Assembly (NCBI RefSeq): GCF_040954835.1
Contig: NC_090706.1
Coordinates: 36,279,148-36,343,147 of the forward strand
Source: Lepisosteus oculatus
Lineage: Eukaryota > Chordata > Actinopteri > Semionotiformes > Lepisosteidae
Length of the DNA: 64,000 nucleotides
Direction: 5' to 3'
The position numbers were made by a program, and so were the translations under genes. Under the pieces are notes generated by a model. It searched no databases. It had not been told where the DNA came from and saw nothing but the letters and a program-made list of their open reading frames with translations. How positions within the stretch are numbered: the first letter of the stretch is position 1; the number at the start of each line of letters is the position of its first letter. Below are positions 38,801 through 51,639 of the stretch, one piece after another.

Positions 38801-41800
38801 ATGAAAGATTTTTTTTAATATGGCAACAGAGTTCTTTCTCAGTCTCTATCTATCTTTACCACCTTTATCTGACCAAGGTTAAAACTGATTCTTTTTCCTT
38901 AGGAACTCGGTGATGCTTGTGTTGATGACTCCAGCTCCACGGAGAGCAGGTTTATGAGTATTTTATGTACCAGGAGTTACCCTCATCTCCGCAGAGGTAC
39001 GCCAGTCATTCATTCTCAACACTGCTTAGAGGGTGGCTGTCTTCTCCTCTCCATCATTAGAAACTAAGGCCTGATGAAGATTCTCTGAGTGTTCTGGTGT
39101 TGGGGAGGGAGGGGGTGGTTTCTGGAAGAGGAGAATAAAATAAGAAATACAAATGAGAGGATATTCAGTCTATTTCAGCCGTTGGGTATTTAGAAATTAA
39201 TTAATCCAGGGATCTCGTCCGGGCGTTTCTTGAAAGAAGCCAGGTTATCAGCTTAAGCGACATAGCCTGAGGAAATCCACTGATGCAAGCATTTGGAGTA
39301 CTTGTATCTGGTCCAGAATTGTACACAATATTCTAAATGAGGCTTTGCTGGTGTGGTTACATAGATATAATTTAGGATATACAGTATAACTATATATCCT
39401 AGCATTTTGGTTGCCTTTTTACATTGTCTAGAAGATTTAAATGTGCTGACAACATGCCTGTTTCCATAAGTAGCCTCTTCTAGCTCAGTACAGTATTTCC
39501 TGTTTTGTGCTGATACTTTATAACCAAACAATAACTATTACTTCTTACCTTGATCCACTCACCATGTCATTTAAGCATTAACTCCAAGTCTTCCGCTACA
39601 ATAAGTCCTATCTTTTCCAAAACAGCTCTTTCTGCTCCCAGCAACTCCTCCTATCCCTGCAATTAACACAGCACATAGACACACCTGTAAACTCAATGCC
39701 CCTCCCACGTGTGCGGGTCTGACCAATCACAGAATTGCTCAGTAGCCTTTGAACCTGAAATAAGAGGTCTGTAACATTGACATCACAAGAATGAGTATTG
39801 TAAAGTAACATTGGATGGGGATGTGTTTGTGTAAGAACAAAGGATGTTTTTGGTTTTGCTATTATGTGCCATCTTCCTTTGATCTTCTTATGTCATCTGT
39901 GTATCTAAGTCTCTGACAATCTGTTGTTGCTTCGTATTCTATCGTGCATGTGCTTTGTCCAAAAAAAAGATCTCAAAAACAGTTTTCCAAGAGATTTCAT
40001 TGTGTTTGTGTAGGCAAGAGCGACAGAAAGCTGAGAAGGCAAGTTCTTTTTCGTGGCTGTTACACAAATTAAAATTAACTGTATCTTCTTGTACGTCTTT
40101 GTTTGTTTTCAGTGTTCCAGGATTTTGTGAAGTGCACAAACAAGGATATTGAACAAGTTATTAAGAAGGAGATGTCGGGAGATCTCAAGAATGCCTTTAT
40201 TGCTATTGGTAGGTTTTGCCAAGTAATAGCCAGGGGTTGCCAGTCCTGGGAGGGTACAGATAAGCAGGTTCAGTGGTGAAATGAATGAAGAGGCTTCTAT
40301 CCATGCAGTACTCCTACTTTAGTCTGAAGCTGATGACTTCAGTGGCGGCAAGCACAACTGTCTCTGATGACGTGTGTTCTTGACATTGAAAGGTGGTTGT
40401 TGGTGATCCAAATACAAGGAGTAGTCTGGGCTTGTTTCATTATTATTCTAAAAAAGAGAGAAAGTTTCAGAAAGAGTTTCCAGAGTGCTCCTTAAACCTC
40501 TTAAGTCAAAACTTTGATATGTGATTTTCTTCTCCCAGTCCGAAGTGTTAAGAACAAGCCTTCCTTCTTTGCTGAGGGTCTATACAAAGCTATGAAGGTA
40601 CTGTGTATGGCATTTTACTTTCGATATCTTTTTTTGCACATTAGCACAGTTAAATCTGGTCTTTAAAATGTAATGTTAACTAATTATAGGTATGTCTTGT
40701 AAGCAGATGGATTTTGTTATACAGTGGGAGGATAGCCACATTTAAAATAAAACAAGAACATAAAAACAGAGTAAGAAATACTCCTGGATGGGAAGTACAT
40801 TTAGATTTATCATTTAGTTTTTCAAAAAGTCCCTTTGCTTTAGTATGTGTGGTGACATGGCATGAACATTTGATTCAATGAGTCATTTAATTCAGAGAAT
40901 TCATAGAAAGGCTTCTGTCAAGGAAATTTAATTGAACAGCTGAGGATACTGTGATATGAAATAAAGATTGAAGGTTAAGAAGTAGTATTTTTCAGCCTAG
41001 AAGTAGTAATTCCCTATAGAGAGGAGTTGGTCATATTTATTACCAGTGTATCTTTCTCAGGATCTAACCTTTTACATTTAAACACCCAACAGTTTTGTAA
41101 TGGAACGTTCTTTATTGTACGCTTATTGCTATATAATGTATATTGCAGTTTATAGAAACAGAAGTATTTTTGCATACAGGCATGGGCGTTGTTTTTATTT
41201 TGATAACCCCTGTCATATTCTATCCTCTCAGGGATTAGGGACTGACGATCGTGCTCTGATCAGGATCATGGTATCCCGCAGTGAAATCGACCTATTCAAT
41301 ATACGCAAGGAATTCAAAGACCTTCACGATGCTTCTCTCCACGAGTTCATCCAGGTCGAGGCTCTCTGTGTTAGTTGTTGGGTTTTTTTTTGGTTGTTGT
41401 TTTTCACCAAGCATATCTCAGCCCAGAAGCAGTTCGTGTCTGTGCCATTTTTTCAAAGTACTAACCTGTGGATGTTCTGCCTGTCCGTTTTACGAAATTG
41501 TGCAGTGTGCCGTTTTGGGTGACAAAAAAATACACGGTGAGCTAAACTGGGCTACATTGCAACCTTGGTTTTTGAGGTGGACTAGTTTAGCTCAGCTGTC
41601 CAGGAATTCCCCCTGTACCTACTTCCTCTCTTATAGAGAGTGTGATTGGCTGCTTCTGTGACAGGAAAGCTTTGTAACAAGGGCGATAGGTTTCCTGTCT
41701 TAGAACTGCATTTGAAGATCACAAAGAGGAAAATTGTGAGCTTTCTATTTAAATTTGTAAAAAAAAAACATTTTGCAAACATTACTAAAGCTAGGAAATA

Positions 41801-42338
41801 GCATGGTCAGTTATTGATGCAATGAAAATCAGTGTTGCTTTGTTTTATTGTTTACTTATACAATTTAGATGTGGGCTGATTTTAAAATTTTCTTATCTGT
41901 TATGAGTTATTTACTAGCTTCTAACAGTTCTCATAACATATAGAGCTCAAATAACTCTGAAAGGTGGATTCTGAGATTGGTGATCTATTGCATTTTACTA
42001 CAAGTACGTCCACAAAAAAAATACTTTTCTTTTAACATATATTATTTCAAAAAGGTTGGTGCTACTGAAAAGCATTTTAGCTTTTTTTAGCAACATAAGG
42101 AATATTAGCTATACAGCCAACCAAACATTTAGCCTTGAAAATCAGGCCACTTGTTTCAAATGCAGAATGAACATTGTGTGCTTCTTTTATCCACACGCAA
42201 ACTAATGACTGAACTCATTAGAAGTAGAAGGATTTTGCTCCCTGTCCTAAAAACGTTTACCTTTGTTTTTCTTACCAGGGTGACACATCAGGAGATTATC
42301 GTAAAGGCCTGCTAGCTATTTGTGGAGGAGAAGATTGA
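23840..42338 (+). CDS. anxa6: Annexin A6, complete, 25 coding exons, 673 residues
   Basis: Exons: 23793-23857 (ATG 23840), 26597-26687, 27032-27126, 27471-27584, 29174-29264, 29894-29973, 30776-30832, 31577-31670, 32430-32525, 32683-32741, 32889-33011, 33670-33728, 34398-34476, 35435-35516, 35878-35972, 36100-36213, 36740-36830, 37191-37270, 37485-37538, 38385-38402, 38903-38996, 40113-40208, 40539-40597, 41232-41354, 42279-42338 (TGA). All junctions are GT-AG with matching phases. They sum to 2022 nt, or 673 residues, the length of the human protein. Annexin A6 binds acidic phospholipids in a calcium-dependent way and links late endosomes and plasma membrane to cholesterol, actin and Ras/PKC control. 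It has eight annexin repeats as two four-repeat cores: calcium-loop motifs GIGSD, GIGTN, WGTDE, GLGTA (repeats 1-4), GFGTDEDT, GVGTDES, a degenerate SSSTES, GLGTDD (5-8). Exons 114-91-80 nt recur in both halves, showing the internal duplication. The linker [15 protein letters not shown] is conserved. The protein starts MAGKAKGAKYRG and ends CGGED. Confidence 0.98.
24122..24305. mobile_element. Head-to-head inverted pair of a dispersed repeat in anxa6 intron 2
   Basis: The left arm (24142-24187) and right arm (24204-24249) are 46 bp each and reverse-complementary at 45 of 46 positions, with a 16-nt loop. Weaker pairing continues outside (atgaacaagtaatag against ctattgttcat). The right-hand copy continues to a tail ending cacctgaact at about 24300, the same tail as the single copy at 19.3 kb. 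In the primary transcript this would fold into a long hairpin. Confidence 0.85.
27666..28200 (-). mobile_element. 5S-rRNA-headed SINE (SINE3-like), copy 2, in anxa6 intron 5
   Basis: Minus orientation, lying 80 bases after the donor of the exon ending at 27584. The 5' head at 28200-28090 (minus strand) follows 5S rRNA: gccatatcaccctg, ctgaagctacgcagg (box A), gtgagcctggtcagtacctgg and ggagacctccttgg (box C with a small deletion). The body matches copy 1 at 16.3-16.9 kb. The tail is a short (aat)n at about 27666-27674. Confidence 0.75.
34608..34629. repeat. T-tract followed by (TA)n in anxa6 intron
   Basis: Low-complexity tract gttttttttt followed by atatatatatat in the intron after the linker exon. 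Similar short (TA)n runs occur near 24100, 33530 and 49915. Confidence 0.7.
38385..38402 (+). CDS. anxa6: anxa6 18-nt microexon (alternative six-residue insert in repeat 7)
   Basis: attatatatgaatcactg encodes IIYESL. It is preceded by ctcttatcttcactgtgctgtcag and followed by the perfect donor gtaagt. The flanking exons end and begin in phase 0, so the protein is in frame with or without it (673 or 667 residues). Human ANXA6 has an alternatively spliced exon of exactly this size, encoding VAAEIL, at the same place between the EDA(Q/K) exon and the next exon. Length and position are conserved while the residues differ. Whether it is skipped in some tissues cannot be seen from DNA. Confidence 0.85.
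39150..39595. mobile_element. CR1-like LINE fragment in anxa6 intron
   Basis: A degraded relative of the fragment at 6291-6530. Recognisable segments are gatctcgtccgggcgtttc, ccagaattgtacacaatatt, atcctagcattttggttgcc and gtctagaagat, in the order I recall for fish CR1-like elements. It lies in the intron between the exons ending at 38996 and starting at 40113. The assignment is from memory. Confidence 0.55.
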
Positions 42339-44664
42339 TTTCCTGAAAGCCATCCCCTGCCTTTACCACTCAGGAGTTCTCCCAAGTATGACATTGCTTA
42401 CCTGTTGCTTTAGAACAGAAGCAAGCTCAAGATACAGTGACAAGCTCCTGATCGACTCCTACAGTATCTTCACTTTACCCTGTGCTATGCCAAAAAATGT
42501 AACCACCAGCCTTACAACTGAAACCCCCTGCTGCTTCCATGTGGTCGATGTTCTGCAACTTCCATCTTAAGAAGATTTTAAGGAGGATGACAGATTTTAT
42601 TATTTTTTACACTGTCCTGTAGTTTGTGGCATTACCTTTGAATGTTAGGGTAGCAATGCTTGACTTGGTTTGTGGTAAGGAAGCAAAACAATGATAGAAA
42701 AGATTTGCTTGAGCTGTTATAGATCAGGACTCTCTACACTGGTAAGTTGTGCAACCTAGTGATAAAATTGGATATAATATTGATTATATTATTGGATAAA
42801 TTGGATAGAACATGTTAAAAAAATAAATAAATCACTGAAGTGTGCATTTGTAGCTGTTTTGCTTTTTGAGTTTTTTCTAAAGAAATAGCAAATGTTGTGG
42901 GGGCAGTTTTCTAAATTGTAATCAGAGTTAAGCAACTGGGAGAGAATTACGATGGTAAGTCTTAAATGTAGCATAACCCACTGAATTTATATTTATATTT
43001 TTTGGGTAAATATTACGAGATTGTTCAACCAAATACTTATGGTTTCAGTTTTGAAGAGAGGTTTTAATAGTTATACTTATTACACTGCCCATCCTTCTTT
43101 GTTCATTTAGAATTCTAGATGCCAATAGAGCACTCTTTCAAATCTGCAAAGCATGTATTTACAATAAAAAAAAATTTAAACATTTGGAGGGACAAGGAAT
43201 AGAGAACTGCAAAATGTTCTATAATTGCAGATTCATTAAACCGTGTGGTAATGATAATAACTGATAAAATCATCTGTTTTTCCAAGCCTTTTTGTTCAAA
43301 CATGAACAAGGAGCTGCTAATGAACAACATATCACAGCAAGTTCTTAGAATGTGCTTGGAATTTCAAAGTTGCTTATAAGAGTGAGTAGGGCATTCATTT
43401 GGGCGTGCAGTGGCTGAGGCAATATCAAAGCACAGGTGTAATTATGACTTCCAAACAGTTTAAATATAGTGGTTCCATTACAACCTTGTCAAAGACATAT
43501 TATGCAGGTTATAAGCAAGCAGCCTGTCTGTATGGTGATAAACTGGGGTTATTTCTGTAACAGATCAAGCCTAATTACATTGTAGTAACATTTATGGCCA
43601 GGTTGGAAATACCCTTCACTGCACAATGTGGTGCATACCTCCATAGAAGGGTTTAGTTTCAACAGATTTAAGAAACCAAAAATATGTGTTATGGTGAAGC
43701 TACACTTCAGGACTGCTTACTATTCAGTAGGTTGCCATGAAGGGTGAGAGCCCTGACCATGGCATTTAAAGACGATTTCTTAGTGACTTTTATCACATTC
43801 TTGTTCCATCGAGTCCTGCCCAAGTCCTGTTAGACCTTCCATCAGTTTAACCTCTATTAAATCTCAGACTTAGTACCTTGCCTCCAAACAGAATATTTAT
43901 AAACATAGAAATGTCAAGATGTTTTGGTACTGAAGTCAAGCGGCATTTTTTCTTCTTATCTTCATAACACACATAAGAGTTGATATAGTTTTTGTCTCGG
44001 GTTTCCAAATGCAGGGAAGATGAGACGTAAACATAAGACATGCTTATTTACATGATGATTATTGTTGCTCAGCCTTTCTGAATCTCCTCTTCTCTCCCGT
44101 ATTCTTAACTTTGCATGGCTAGTAATAATGTGTGGCAATTTCCTGCTTACCTCTGCCAGGCAGTAAGGTGCTAGGGCAAATTGCCCATGGAGTAAAATCG
44201 TGAAAGAGGAAGCTGTACACTCCAGTTGATCAGCTGCATTCACCTCAGATATTTTCAAAGAGGAAGTTAGTGAACCAACTGGAGTGCACTGAAACCAAAA
44301 TCTCTTTGATATTGGACAAGCACAAACCACAAAATTACCTGGGAGACTTCTCACAGAGCAGTGAAACTAGGAATGTGTCAAAAATTAGTTTGAAAGGGAT
44401 AACTTTTTGCTAATTTAAAAACAGTATTATTAACATGAACAGGTCCCTAAATCAAAAGTAAAAGCATCCCTACATTTGGAATGAAAAGAGCACACATTTG
44501 GATTGGTATGCATCTACTATATGTTTGAGTAACTGGTTTGTGAATTAAATGTTTTTGTGAAGCACTAGGACATAAAAATCTGTTCCTTTTTATTAATAAT
44601 CCAACAAATCAAATTTTTCAGTGTTTGGGAGTTTTTCCTCTTTTTCACGTTTTTTTTAAATAAA
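42339..44664 (+). other. anxa6: anxa6 3' UTR (extent uncertain)
   Basis: Sequence after the TGA at 42336-42338. AATAAA occurs at 42822-42827, 43163-43168 and 44659-44664. I cannot tell which is used, so the end given is the outermost of these three. A modest inverted repeat (actccagttg near 44220, caactggagt near 44277) lies in the distal part. Confidence 0.45.
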
Positions 44665-45526
44665 CTGATCTTTTGAAAATTAATGTTATATTTCCTCTTC
44701 TGTATTTACTATGTGGTACTTCTGCTTTTGTATGTGGTATGTAAGAAGAATGCAGGATTCCACACTACATTTTCCAAAAGAATGCACTTCTTTTCATCGC
44801 TAGTCATATTAATGTTAACCAATTTAACATTTGGTTAACATTTGGGGATTAAAAATAAGTAGTATTTCTTCCAAAAAGTGGAATAATTGGTTAATACTGA
44901 GAAACAATTGGCATAGTTCTAAAAAATGTGTTCATTTGTATCAGCCATTTATTTCACCATAAAGACATGACCGTCTTGCTATAATTCTCTTTATATTAAG
45001 TTGTAGTACTCGCATTAAAGGTACAGAATTTGAGGGGTAGCGATGAACTTTTATTGAATGTTTAATGCATTTTAATTTTAAAACATTATTGCTTCAATTA
45101 TTACCTTTAGTAATGGTACTTTCTCCAGATATTTTGGGCCAGATTAACTCATTTACTGTACCCATCACTACTTTTATAAAGTATAGGGGCTATACCAAGA
45201 CATCATATGATTTAGTATAGTTTGCTATACCTCAGCAACAAGACATATGTACATGTAGAAACCTTACTGATTGCTGTTGGCTTCTTTCCCAGGCCTGGTT
45301 TCAAACCATGATGGCCACATTCTTTTGGCAGCATGAGTTCACTAGTTGGTTTGTGGAATGTTGAAAAACATGCCATCCTATTGAGAAAGCACCCTGTAGT
45401 CATAGAGCATAACTAGGTGATTATGTGTTCATGTGGTTGTGAACCACTGTTGTGCAGTTTTTTTGTTTTGTGCAGAGCATGTTCTGTTTCTGGGAAACAA
45501 AAACAAAATGTTGAAAGCTCATTTTC

Positions 45527-45550
45527 GTTTGTTTGTTTGTTTGTTTGTTT
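45527..45550. repeat. (GTTT)6 microsatellite
   Basis: Six uninterrupted GTTT units. Confidence 0.95.
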
Positions 45551-48500
45551 AAAGAGGAGTAATTGTCTTCATAAAAACAAAGATCCTTAGTCGGGTACTG
45601 TAAAATGAATGAATGAATCCGAACAGCCTGCCTAATTAACTAATTGTAATTGTTTATCAATGCTTTCCCATTTCACTGATGAGAAAAAAATGCTAAACCC
45701 ACCATCTACTGTCTAAATATTCAGCATCTCTTATTGAAATGGGACAAATAACTAAAAACTTTCACAAAATTAAGTGACTTGCATTGATGAGACCAAAGGA
45801 TGAACACGAGTCTCTAAATAGGATTTTAATTAATAAAAGACAAAAGAGCTTTTTTAAGCACAGACTGTTTTAAGGATAATTGTTTTTTGCAACTGTAAAT
45901 AAAATACCACCAGTAACTAGCTTGGTCTGCCCTAGGCCCAATCAATCATGAGTGAGTCGTGTTAAATAATTCACACCTATTGACATGTACACCTGGCATA
46001 AAAAAGAAAGCACATGAAGTATAAATCTTGGGGAAATTCCCATCATAAATCATCTGTCTTTCAAGCGCCAGGACTGGACCTCAAAATAAATAATGCCCTG
46101 CACTGAAACATGAAACACTCTCTTTGGCATGGGGACATTTGATGGCTTTTTTTTCATTTGCCTTATCAAAGATTTTAGTTTAGTAATAGGATACAATACA
46201 TATCCTTTCTTCATCAAAGAAGATCCAAAAATGCATAAGCTATTTCTGAAACTAGAATACATTATAAACCCCAAAGTGCTCAATTGTTACTATTAATTGA
46301 TGGAGTAATTCTACACAGTGCATCACTGTCACTTTTTTATGAATCAGTAAAGAGTTTTTAAGTACTGACTCGACATAATCGCAAGTAAATTAAGGGGAAA
46401 AAAAACAAACTGCTTTCTTTCTGAGGTTGCTACAACCTTTTTCCAAAGAATTAGTCTGCTGAAAAAGAGCTTCACATGGTAGAGGCACAATAATGATTAT
46501 GCAAAACCTTGTTCTTTCAAAGCCAGATGGATTGTTACTGCAAGCCAGAACTGTCATGCAGTGCCTGATTTCATGTGTGTTACCATAGCTTTGCAACCTG
46601 AACTTCATGCAGTGGACGCTGCAAATATGGAACAATAAACTGTTTCCCTTTCACTTGTCATAAGAGTTGCCCTTTATTGTCTGGTGTGAGCATTTTACAA
46701 GTGTCTGTAACTGTTTTCATGCTGTTGTCACATCGGTTGTTGTGTTCATTTGCTGGAGGTAAATAAACCACAAATCTATGTTCAAAAATAAGGTGAGAGC
46801 ATGGCTGATAATACAAGGGTGAGGCTGTTTGGTTTTCTTCTGCAGGTACCAAGCATGATACTGTAGATAAGTCTATTTGCTATACGTCTATTTGCTATGT
46901 TTCAGAAGCTAAATATAAACTCTACTGCTACAGCTGAAAGACATACAGTATTTGCAAAATAGGGTTTTTCTAAAAGTGATAGAAACGTGACTTTGACTGG
47001 TATTTGCTATAGTGATGTTATGCTTTTATTATTTTTCTATTATTTGTACCAGCTGGTAAGTTCTGAGCTAAATTCTGTCATAAAAAACATTGTACAATTT
47101 GCATCATACAAGATTTGGAAGTAACCCTGCAATCTATAATAGAGTGCTGCTACCTCTTATCAGGACAGGCCTGGGTTAAAAACCTGAGGTTAGGAAATCC
47201 CCACATGCATTTGCACACTTTAATCCTAGTGGCCTTCTTCAATAACTGCATCTTCCTGTTTAGAGGAAGAATGTTATACAGTACAGTATATGTATACAGT
47301 TTTCAAACATTCTTTACACAAAATGACGCAGTGTTTTCAATTGCAATATATTATGCTGTTTTTAGGAGCTTTAAATAATACATGCAGTTACCCAAAACTG
47401 ATGTTTGTAATCCACAATTATTGTTTGGACTTAACCTATTGCCAAACGTACAGTATCTTCACTGGATTTATGGCTTAAGTACATACTGTAAATACACCAG
47501 TAGCTATATAGAAAGTGGGTCTTACATTATACACAACAAGAAATGTATTCAGTTGACTGTTGTAAAATATAAAAACCAAATGCAATATAAATTAAATATA
47601 AAAGCATTTTTTTTCCACTGATAAAGATTTTGGTGTCTCCAAAAAACCCCCCGATGCTATCCCAACCTACATCCTACTTCTTTCCTTTTACATAGCCTAA
47701 CTCATTTCTAATTCATAGCCATTCATTTCTTAATTTTCCATTACTGCCCCTCTTTCTTACTCCACAACCGAAGGTTCAAGCCAAGAGGAATGTTAAAACT
47801 ATTCCATAACATTTTTTGGGGTCTGGCAATCCAGTACGTTTTAAAAGGCATTATGAAGACAGAGAGTAGTTTTATAAGAAAACCAGACAGGATATGTTTC
47901 TGCCCAAACAACAATGCTTTTCCAGGTCAGGTTAACTTCTTGTGCTTTATACTTTAGGACTGACCATAACAGGTTAGCATGGGGAATTCCAGTTTTAATC
48001 TGTCAAACAATTTCTTTCTTTCAAGGCTACGGAGAGGTTGTTTTGTGAAGAAAAGAACTTCAGACTTTTTTTCCCCTGCTGCCTCGACCTCATTTTCATT
48101 TTTCTTTTACTGCTCCTGTCAAACAAACATATGATTTCCTAACATACCTCCATATTTCTATTCAATATTTATTATTTTGTAAAAGATCTTACCGGATGTT
48201 TAAAAGAAGCACATCCCATGCAATTCCACTTCATATTGAAAATGTATTCATGTATGGCACAATCTGTTTTCAACATCATGCAAATAATTTACCAGCCATT
48301 AAACAGACATATGTCCCATGTAAATTCCATATAATAGTTTTTGGTAAATGCAATAAGAAAGACTTTTTTCGAAATTGTTGGACTAAAACCAGCTCCCCTT
48401 CTTTTAACACTGAAAATATCCGGGCCTCTAACAACATGGGAATTCCCCCAGTCTGTGTTAAACAGAGCTAAAGAGCCTTCCCCCATCCTCCTACTGTACT

Positions 48501-51500
48501 GTATATCATCTGTAACCTTCGCCTCACAGCTAAATTGAGGACTGTGCAGAAGCACAATCCATGGTGAGTTGGGTCTATTGTTTGCATACATGTAAACATT
48601 TGCATTTAATAATGATTTTAATATAGTTTCCTAGTTCTGTTGTTTATCTGTCAACTTTTATGTGCCTGTTCTTGGAAGATAGTGTAGAGCTGCACAAACT
48701 TTTGGCATGACGTAGCCATTAAATTCAGAAGACAGCAGGAACAGATACTGTATGTACTGCACTGAATGTAATTCCATGAGGCGTGTGAAATCAGGGTTCA
48801 GGTGGCAGAAGAGGTAAGTGGGATTTGTTTATGTCTGCAAGTACAATTTGCTATTACAGTGAATAGTAATTTACTGATTCACTTCTTTGATTCATTTTTG
48901 AATCCAAAGTCAGAACTGACAAGCACAATGTACAGTACCTATATTGCACATGTTTAGTCAGTGATTTAGTTTCATAACAATAATTTGTCTGTAAATAGTA
49001 ATCTGTTTTAACTATAAAAATAATGCATTTAATCTCATGCATTTCTACCCTGAAAGTAATTGTTTATGAATGTACCTCTCTGTTGATTCAGTTTATACAT
49101 TGTAAAATATACTCAATAGGCATTTGAAGTGAAAAAAGTGGGTGATCTTTACTGACAATTTTTGAGTATTTGTTTCCTGTTTGCATCTATTGCTGTAATT
49201 CTAGTGATTGGTATGAGCAATCATTCTGTTTCAAGATCATTTCTATATATTTATATGGGTGGCAATAGCAGTAATTTTCTTATAACATAGAACAGTGAGA
49301 CAGTACGGAATGTGTTTTCAAAAATAAATAAAATCCTGAGCTAGAAAACAAATACAATATGATGAAGATCTGAGACACATTTATAAAAAGATCAAGAAAA
49401 CTATAAACTGCAAGGGAATTACCAGGAATGATTTAGATTTTTTTGATGGTATGTTTGAACAAGATAATGAATAGATCTGGTTGTTTTGACAGCTGCTGCT
49501 AAACGTTAATGTTATCTGACATTAGTCTGCATGACCTTAATTATTCAGCACATTAAACTGTCAGTATTTTTCCATGATAACTGTTAACAATGCTCTAAAA
49601 ATATCCCTTTTTTCCATAATTCAGTATACAGAAAGAGAGCTTTTAATTAAAGTAAGTAATCAGCACAGTGGTCTACAAGAATAGATTAAAAAAGGACTTG
49701 ACAACAAAATTAATCTGCATATATTTCCACAAATGGGTCAATAAAATTATTTTGCTCATTGTTTTCTTAGTAATGACTGCACAAATACATTACCCAAGCA
49801 CAAAAGCATTTACGATATCCCCATTTTACTTGCATAATCACAGATTATTATAAAACCAAAAACAGCAGTATCTTTACAGAGGAAAAAAAAACATCTAGCT
49901 TATTTAAAAAAAATATATATATATAATTATTCACTGTACCATAAAGCAAATACAACCAGGCTAGCAAAATGTATATTTTGTAACTCAGTATAATTCATGT
50001 CAATACATACGTGCATTACTGAAAACTCACCCCAAATGTCCCAAACAATGCCACTAGTTTCACCAGGTCCTCTTTTTTTAATGTAGAAAGCTTTATTAAT
50101 GGAGTGCTCATTGAGTTTGAGCAAATTAGAGCTTAACTCAAACAAAATGGTCTGATCACAATCAGCAATTCAGTATTATAAATGTACTGCATACAACCTG
50201 TTTTCCCCCAAAAAGCTTTTGGAAAAAAAATGTTCACTTCTGATTGGAATAAAAATGATAATTGTGAGTAAACAGTTTCTTCTTCTCTCCCAGAGTCACC
50301 ACAATAAGTCTATATTCAAAACAGTCATGAGAAAGGAAATTGAAGTATATAAATATTGAAATATATTAATATTTCATAGCTCCTAGATAAAAATGCAGAA
50401 AATGCAAAAGCAAACAACTCTGCAGAGTTTAATTATCTTACTTATGTAGTGAATGTGTAGATTTTGAGTAATGGTATGGTATTTTAAAATGGTTGACAGA
50501 CAATTTGGGTCAGCTGTTGCCATTTTAGCTTAATATGTCATTGCACACCTACAAAAAATATTGTGAGGATATTTCATAGAAAGTGAAACCGTATTTATAT
50601 ATTTTAATTGTGATTTCAGTTTTTGATCACGTCTCAAACCTTTTTGTCAAAGTCTTTTCATCACATGCATTACGTCGTTGGTCTTTTAATCAACCTGACT
50701 TGACAAAACTAGAATGCAAATACAGGAAAGAAACTATGCAAACGTAAATGATATAAAGACCACATACCTATTAGAAAAAAAATCGAATCAATGTATATAT
50801 TATTTTTAACTACAGCCCTATTCAGGCTTCAGTCAATGATTTTATTGCCAGTGCTGTGATCGAAGCTATCATGTTAGTAAAAGCCAAACAAAATACAGAA
50901 GAACTAAGAATAAATAATTAAGCGTTCTTTTATAAATTAATTATTACTAACACAAGAGGTCACTGTTGTTGTCATATCAAAAAGGTGAAGAAAACTAGCA
51001 AGCAAACAGCTATCAAGAAGGAATTTGACGTTTCTTATGAAAATGGATTTTGAGAATCTCATCCTGAAGTACTGTAGTTGATTAGAGTTGTAGGCTACAT
51101 ATTTTAATGTCTACCTTAAAACAAACCCATTTTGTTCAACAATGCCTCAACAAAGACCACGAGTTTTAATCACTTTTTTTAAAAAAAATTCTGCATTATG
51201 ACTGCATTCTGTAAAGCCAATGAAGAATATAAATAAAAATCTGAGGGGAAGTGACAGTTTCTGTGTTTCAAACAGGAAATAGAAAAAAGAAGTAGGGGAT
51301 CCCCAGTCACTTTTTTTGGAGCTCAATTACTAACATCGTTGTTACACTACGAATCCTTACCAATTGTACCGTCTGCTTCATTTCTGTAAATGACAGAGGG
51401 CAGATGAATAGGAAACAGTTTTTTTATTTATATTTTTTGTACGGCATATCGAATCGCATAGTACAAGGCAATTAAATTCTATCTTTTTTTTTCTGATTGA

Positions 51501-51589
51501 CAGCCAGGAATAAAGCAAAAAGAGACACCTTTAGTAACTGGACATCCCCTGCTACGACTAGTCATTCAATCCTTCTATGCACTTCAAAC

Positions 51590-51639
51590 ATATTGTAACG
51601 CAACGGGGGCTCAGGCGGGCGCCCTTGCCGTTACAATAT
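51590..51639. repeat. 11-bp inverted repeat around a GC-rich core
   Basis: atattgtaacg at 51590-51600 and its exact reverse complement cgttacaatat at 51629-51639 enclose 28 bases with a high G+C content (gggggctcaggcgggcgccc) in AT-rich DNA. A related sequence (tattgtaacgcattcggggt) lies at 18241-18260 at the tail of the tRNA-like element. This is probably the tail of a small mobile element or a solo remnant. Confidence 0.6.

Noticed and set aside
41100-41522. 140-codon plus-strand frame
   Set aside because: Only the part at 41232-41354 is an annexin exon; the rest is intron read-through on both sides.
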